The notes under the pieces: generated by a model | What the model was told of the DNA's origin: nothing | Databases searched by the model: none | What the model saw: only the letters and a program-made list of their open reading frames with translations | Assembly (NCBI GenBank): GCA_022539475.1 | Contig: VCMS01000057.1 | Coordinates: 62,001 to 126,000 of the forward strand | Length of the DNA: 64,000 bases | From: Gracilaria domingensis | Taxonomy: Eukaryota > Rhodophyta > Florideophyceae > Gracilariales > Gracilariaceae | Direction: 5' to 3' | Part shown: piece after piece, positions 59,075 through 64,000 of the stretch | Layout: every line of letters starts with the position of its first letter | Numbering within the stretch: the stretch's first letter is position 1 | Made by a program: the position numbers and the translations under genes

Positions 59075-61043
59075 ATGTCTCACCAGATGCAACTGACGCA
59101 CGGCGCCAGCGCAGAGATTCAGCGCACCAACATGGCCACGGACGAGCTGCTGTTGCAGGTGATTGCCTTCAAGCCCATCGCGCCTACCGAATCCGCAAAT
59201 GTCAACCCGCCTTGTTACCGCTTCTGCGTCAGAAATGGTGCCCATTTCATGCAGGAAATCCCCGCGTAGCTGCTTACCGCTTTTCTGACCGATGGCCATC
59301 TCACGTACCTGCCGCTCGTTCGCATCAAGGATTTCACCAGTAACAACGTCCAAAATAAGTGCATTCTCATCGTGCTCAACCTTATCGTAGTCTCGCAGAT
59401 GCCCACCAAGATTGTGAACCCCGTCAACACCTATTCTGCTCTTGGTCGGCACCAGAATCAACGAAACAATGGAGCTATGCAGCCTCTGAGGGCAGTTCTA
59501 GCCAATGGCTATGCAAGACTGCCTTCCGCTCAGCAGCAACCTGCACTCGGTGGCTACGGGGCCAACGGCTTTGGTGGCAACAAGAGCTCTTGCGGCAGCT
59601 TCAGAACCAATTATCTTCCGTAGGGTTTGGTTGCCACGGAAGCCAATGGAATGCGTTCAATCTATATTCTAGTAGTAACGGCTCTGTGGACAAGATGAAC
59701 TCCGCTCCGACCAACCTCTTCCATCTAATCTAGACTATCAACCCTTACCAGAACGAATGGAACATTAGTGTTCGTTTTACCTACAAAAGCTATATACGTA
59801 AGTCACAAAACTTCAGTGAAGCGGGGTAAGTCCTCAGTTGCGATTTCACCGATGAACCCGGTTCCATTCGCATCACGGGTTTTACACAATGGGATCTCGA
59901 AATCTTGTGGAACGCTCACATGAACCGGCTGTATGAGATTTCTCGTGGCCAGTTGAAGCAGGCCAATGAACGCTTCAATCTTTCGACTTCTAAGTTTGAG
60001 ATGGCTTTAGACAACAATTCTGTGTTCAAAATGATGAGTGATGATGGCTCTTTTGTGCAACGCAATTACATCTTCACCGAGATTACTGAGCTTGACTCCA
60101 TTGGTGTCAAATGCAACTGCGACATTCTCGATGTCGTGCTTGCGATAGGTCCCGTCTTGGAGATGAGAATTTGAAGCTCTGGAGAGCCATACACTCATAG
60201 AAGCATCAATCTGACAGACAATTCCAAGGCGTCTGTAGAACCTACTTTATGGCGAAAGCAAGTTGAAACATATCTCTCAGAATAAGACCTCGCTCTGCAT
60301 CCTATTCTACTGCTACGCAATGCATAACGGGGGAATTCGCCGGTGTCTGTTTAAACGTTTCTCGCATGACCACAATTGAAAAGGATCCAGTCCGTTTTCC
60401 TGAAGCTAATAAGCTGAGGGCCTGGTTTGATGATGGTGATTTTGCCTATGTGCATGTACAGTCCGTGACGGCTGGTCCTGTAGGTGGCGGCAAGATAACG
60501 GAAGCCCGGAAAACGCTTCAACGAGCAAAAATGGAGGACTTGAATCCAGTATTCTCCGCTGGTGGTAACGGAAGTGGAGCTACTGCAACGTTCGTCACAG
60601 GCCAAGTGGCTAGCTTCCTTCCAACGAAGGGTGATCTGTACTACCCTGGTGTCCCTGAGTTCAGGAAGAAAGTGATTCAGCAGGCTCCAGGTATCTGGTA
60701 CAGTGAGGGTTCGGGAAGAGAACTAACCGATGATAAGGTTGTATGGCGGCACATTGTCAGAATGAGAATCACGGATTCTTCCTCTTCGGAATGGGTGGGC
60801 CGATATAATGAGATTGAGATTGAGCAGCTCTTATTTGGTCGCCCCGCAAAGGAACTGCACCTACTGAAGGAAGAATATCAAGTCATGTACGAAAACATTT
60901 TAGATGCCGTGAAATTCCGACAGCTGCTAATAAATTTTCAGGTGAAAGAGCGTATATGGTGAGATGTTCAAAAGATCCGGTGTACCGTTTCACGTGTGGA
61001 GATGATCGATTTCGCCTTGGAAGTCCATCACCTGTTGAAATAG
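59075..61043 (+). pseudogene. Replication protein A large subunit (RPA70) pseudogene
   Basis: Nearly the full protein can be followed over three phases. N-terminal domain (59075-59430): LTHGASAEIQ, LLLQVIAFKPI, CYRFCVRNGAHFMQEI, NNVQNKCILIVL. First DNA-binding OB-fold (59737-60172): NPYQNEWNISVRFTYKS, FTDEPGSIRITGFTQWD, EISRGQLKQANERFN. Second OB-fold: THRSINLTDNSKASVEPTLW, then RFPEANKLRAWFDDGDF. Third OB-fold (60560-61043): LYYPGVPEFRKKV, WRHIVRMRITD, SEWVGRYNEIE, then IRCTVSRVEMIDF past a TGA at 60960-60962. Stops occur at 59267, 59621, about 59828, 60172, about 60284 and 60960, with phase changes between. No introns are seen. The four zinc-binding Cys of the third OB-fold are all replaced. 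Confidence 0.85.
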
Positions 61044-61187
61044 GTCGCTGAGTATGGAGTCATTTAGAATGAATACTTACTGTTTACGCATCAGATACAA
61101 CACAGCATGTGAAATTTATTAGCAACCGTCATAAAGAACCATAAACGATAAGCCAATCCAATCTGTGAATCGATGAAGCCTGCTTCT

Positions 61188-61382
61188 TCACATACAAAGT
61201 CGATCATCGGGAAATGTTTGTATGAGAGACGGATGCTTCGGGCTCGGCCTCTCGGAGAAGTAAGGGTGCTTCAGCGCATCATCAACAGAAATAAGTCGTT
61301 CAGGGTCGTAGAGGAGCATCTTCTCCATGAGATCAAGGGAGTTCTTGGTAGTCCAAAGTCTCCATGTTGATGGCCCTTTCAT
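61188..61382 (-). pseudogene. CDK-type protein kinase C-terminal fragment
   Basis: 65 codons match the end of a CMGC/CDK kinase domain: SLDLMEKMLLYDPERLISVD, then DALKHPYFSE. The conserved Arg of the usual PxxRIS is L here. The rest of the kinase is absent. Immediately upstream (61383-61480) no more kinase sequence is seen. Confidence 0.7.
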
Positions 61383-61629
61383 GTCATAGGATTGTTCGCG
61401 AGAATTGCTCTATGTATACCTCTGAAATGAGACGCACTTTGCGTTCGAAAGTTTAGCCCGGGACCGTCGCAGGTGCCGAGCACCACGCTGGAGCCATCCT
61501 CGGCGTGGTCACTCATCTCCGATGACTTGGGAAATCAGAACTTTCTTCACCATCCCTGTTACAGCTAAGCTCTCACGAAGCGACAGTGCGCTGCCACGCT
61601 CCCGCCCCAGCGTCCCACACCCACCGCTC

Positions 61630-62104
61630 TCATTCTTGCCAAACGACGCACACGATGCGATTTGCATCGTCACTCACTGCCACTTTCTCTACCTCTGCCG
61701 CACAACGAAGTGGCTGCGCCACGGCGCTGCCACTCTGAACATTCCACGCACGCCCTTTCTCGTCCCCAGACCCAGACACGATGCAAGTGTCGTCGGCACT
61801 CATTGCCACGCACCTCACCCAACCCGGGTGCTCTTCGAGCGGCTCTGCAACTGATGGGCCGCTGAGGGTCTCAAACAGTCGAATGGAATGATTTTCTGTA
61901 TTGCACGCAATTCGTGTGCCTTCCGGGCAAAAACGAACAAAGCGTTTACGATTCTGCCCCACACATCGCTCCAACGCCCCCGTTTGCCTGTTTCACAGAC
62001 GAGTGCCTCGATTGCGCTATTCAGCTTTCACAACGCTGTACCCGTCACTTTAGAACGAAGCGAATGCTACGACGCCGTGCTTCTCTTTTGATTGGTTCAC
62101 CCTT
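61630..62104 (-). pseudogene. WD40-repeat fragment (minus strand)
   Basis: 61630-61974 has three degenerate blades: FCPEGTRIACNTENHSIRLF, GWVRCVAMSADDTCIVSGSG then GRAWNVQSGS, and VAVSDDANRIVCVV. It is similar in style to 56255-56745, so both may derive from one WD40 gene family. Upstream phases (to about 62104) contain HDGRVLHVGWYDRTFSGY, possibly another blade. Confidence 0.65.
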
Positions 62105-62174
62105 GTAGCCACTGAAGGTTCGGTCATACCAACCCACATGCAGCACTCTCCCGTCATGACATAAAATCCAGATT

Positions 62175-62704
62175 TCATCCTCCTACGCACGCATGCACAA
62201 CACCGGTCGTGAGCCTGACACAAATGACAATTCCCCGCAACCCGCCTGATGCAACAGTCCAGTAGATACCTCCATTCATGGTCCCGCAGCTTCTTTTTCC
62301 CCTCTTGGTCACGAACATGCTCGCCAGTTCACTTTGCGTCCCGTGCCAAAGCCACCGCCCTTGCATCTGAAACCAACCCTCTTTCTTGCGGTGCTTTCTT
62401 TCGGCAAACAAAATGCTCAGCCTAGCAGCTCTTCCCAGAATTTCTAGATTGTCGACGCGGTCGGCATATTGAGAAACGTTGTTGTTGCACACTGCTCTTC
62501 TATGTTACAAGTCTTGGATGAAGTTGTAAAACTCGTTCCTACACAGTCGCTGTACAACCAATTGCGGTTTTGAAAGCAACCACAGAAACTCTTCATCATA
62601 TCCTGCACGGCGAAGAATTCTGCACACGTTCGTTTGTAGGTACCAATCATCTTCAGCCACCCATCAAGCATTACACAGCGCAAAACTTGCAGGAAGGAAG
62701 GCAC
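62175..62704 (-). pseudogene. Decayed ORFs upstream of the WD40 fragment
   Basis: 62444-62704 and 62175-62492 are overlapping minus-strand frames. No domain is certain. They lie directly upstream of the WD40 fragment and could be its N-terminal part, or chance frames. Confidence 0.25.
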
Positions 62705-64000
62705 TTCGCCGTTGCGTATGTCAAAGCAATTCTATTTTCCTGTGTGCCTAGAGGTCTTAATGCGTGCAACAAGCTTGAGAAGTAGAACGTCTTCAGCAAA
62801 ATCTTGCAACATAGCTTTGGAAATCATTAAAGTTATAACGAGCAGAATGTTCGCAATGCAAGCGCCTCGCACGGAATCTCAGTTCTAGCGCGACATTATC
62901 CACCTTAATGCTCTCGCGAGGTTCGCGTCCTTTCAAAGACACAAATTAAGAGAACGAGAGAGTGAGTTTACGTGAGCACGCGGTTACTGCCAATGGATGA
63001 TGGAGCGTCTTACATGATAAGTAGAGTCGAGAAAGAGAAAAAAGGCCTACATCAACTCTCTTTTCGGACGGGCGAGAACAAGAGAAGGAGATAAGAAGAA
63101 TGTTGGAAAACTATCCCTGAAAATTACGTACGACGACTTCCGGACGTCCAACGTATAGGAAGAATTCGTGCTTAGGCTAAACAGAGCCGTGGCTCTCAGC
63201 GACAGAAGCCAGCATTTTCGAATGAATCCGTTGCTGCTCAAGAATGTTGTGAATTGAGGTATAAGAGAGATCGAAAGAAGGAAAGAGATTTCCGTGGATA
63301 AGACAATCTTGTATGGACAGAGGGAAGAACTATTTCCTGGTTACATGAGAAACCAAAACGACTGTGGGCATATAGATGCAAGCAAAACATCAAACTCTGA
63401 AATTATGGGCTGCGTATTGACTCGAGCGACACTCGAAAGGTAAGTTGTCGAGCCCGAAAACAAACTGAAAGTAAGATATGAGACCGAGTGGAATTGGTTC
63501 TCGCCAGCGGACGATACTACTTTACATGTTCTCCCTTCGACCGTCACCAGAGGATAGTCGGCGGACCTCATGTGTCTGACATTGAACTAGCCATGTAAAC
63601 GGACCCCGGGTGGGGTGCTCAACGTGTACATAGGCTTTTAGCAGACCTACTTAGGTGAGTGTGATCTCGCGGACGCGAGAACCTGGGTAAAGCTAGCCAG
63701 AGCACTCCCCAGTGAAATGTTTGTGGAGTCGCGCTCTTTCCAGTGGACTCTACTCGAGTGAAGCTCTGGAGCAAACCACCCATGTGTTTTATCACTCTCA
63801 CGAGTATAACTGCGTCCGGTTACGGTGGTCCTCGACGCCTTACAGACGACTTAGATTAGCACCTCTGTAGGTACATCCAGCAGCCACTTCAGCTTTCACC
63901 AGAGTTACGGTGGTACAGAGGGTTCTGTCACTGGTCTCTCATCTCTCACCTGAGCGGACCTTCGTACAGTCTGGTGGGTTTCGATCTCCCGAGTTTGCCT
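62705..64000. other. No gene recognised
   Basis: Only short frames on both strands. The last 400 bp have the word ACGGTGGT twice (63823-63830 and 63906-63913) and are GC-richer, perhaps the edge of another repeat running out of the window. Confidence 0.4.

Noticed and set aside
58928-59461. 177-codon minus-strand ORF
   Set aside because: Shadow of the RPA1 N-terminal domain on the + strand.
59820-59840. 12-nt intron (GTAAGTCCTCAG) in the RPA1 pseudogene
   Set aside because: Far too short for a spliceosomal intron; treated as a stop within a pseudogene.
60366-60962. Annexin-repeat protein
   Set aside because: The segment GRPAKELHLLKEEYQ looked annexin-like, but the flanking motifs and the upstream pseudogene fit the RPA1 third OB-fold much better.

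Overview
The window is eukaryotic nuclear DNA dominated by mobile elements and decayed genes. The evidence is a complete chromodomain-containing Ty3/gypsy retrotransposon, hAT and KDZ/Plavaka-like transposase remains, nuclear localisation motifs, a SET domain, and fragments of eukaryotic genes (replication protein A large subunit, dynein heavy chain, a cyclin-dependent kinase, an SLC13-type carrier). None of the gene fragments shows introns where I can follow the reading frame, so the source is either an intron-poor genome or many of the fragments are processed copies. A ketopantoate-reductase-like protein of the type common in algae and plants hints at an alga. A red alga is a guess only, and the dynein fragment argues somewhat against it.

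Layout. 1-3370: low gene content, with hairpins and a direct repeat. 3378-6652: a broken KDZ/Plavaka/Tnp2-like transposase on the + strand. 6649-12412: a tightly packed minus-strand array with no promoter-sized gaps. It encodes an NLS-bearing protein, a predicted beta-class DNA amino-methyltransferase fused to a SET domain, and a repeat/coiled-coil protein of unknown function. 12421-13665: a nested inverted repeat containing five GC-rich palindromes; it lies between two divergent units and gives both the same promoter-like sequence. 13719-17637: a + strand gene with a ParB-like domain and a C-terminal Fe(II)/2-oxoglutarate dioxygenase-like domain, broken by one frameshift and one in-frame TAG. 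17902-21724: two convergent HAD-family paralogues and a ketopantoate-reductase-like gene. I read 3378-17637, possibly with the following cargo, as remains of a large DNA transposon carrying predicted DNA- and chromatin-modifying enzymes.

22100-27660 holds a ribulose-phosphate epimerase remnant, hairpin repeats, an unknown coiled-coil ORF, a hAT pseudogene and an unknown decayed gene. 27755-39530 is an intact-looking chromovirus with 858-bp LTRs, an ATTAA target duplication, gag and pol linked by a probable -1 frameshift, and a 599-codon ORF antisense to the element between pol and the 3' LTR. 39750-43826 holds pseudogene pieces (carbamoyl-phosphate synthase small subunit, dynein C-terminus) and unknown ORFs. 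43991-51925 is a second, more decayed copy of 13560-21958. It lacks a 456-bp insertion found in copy 1 and so preserves the empty site. 52192-64000 is a graveyard: a 510-bp foldback element, WD40 pieces, an SLC13 fragment, an RPA1 pseudogene and a CDK fragment.

How the parts may work together is inference. The methyltransferase-SET and ParB-dioxygenase products could modify DNA bases and histones at the element, with the palindromic region serving as the shared control or binding site. Many frames are broken, so the copy seen here is probably no longer fully functional.
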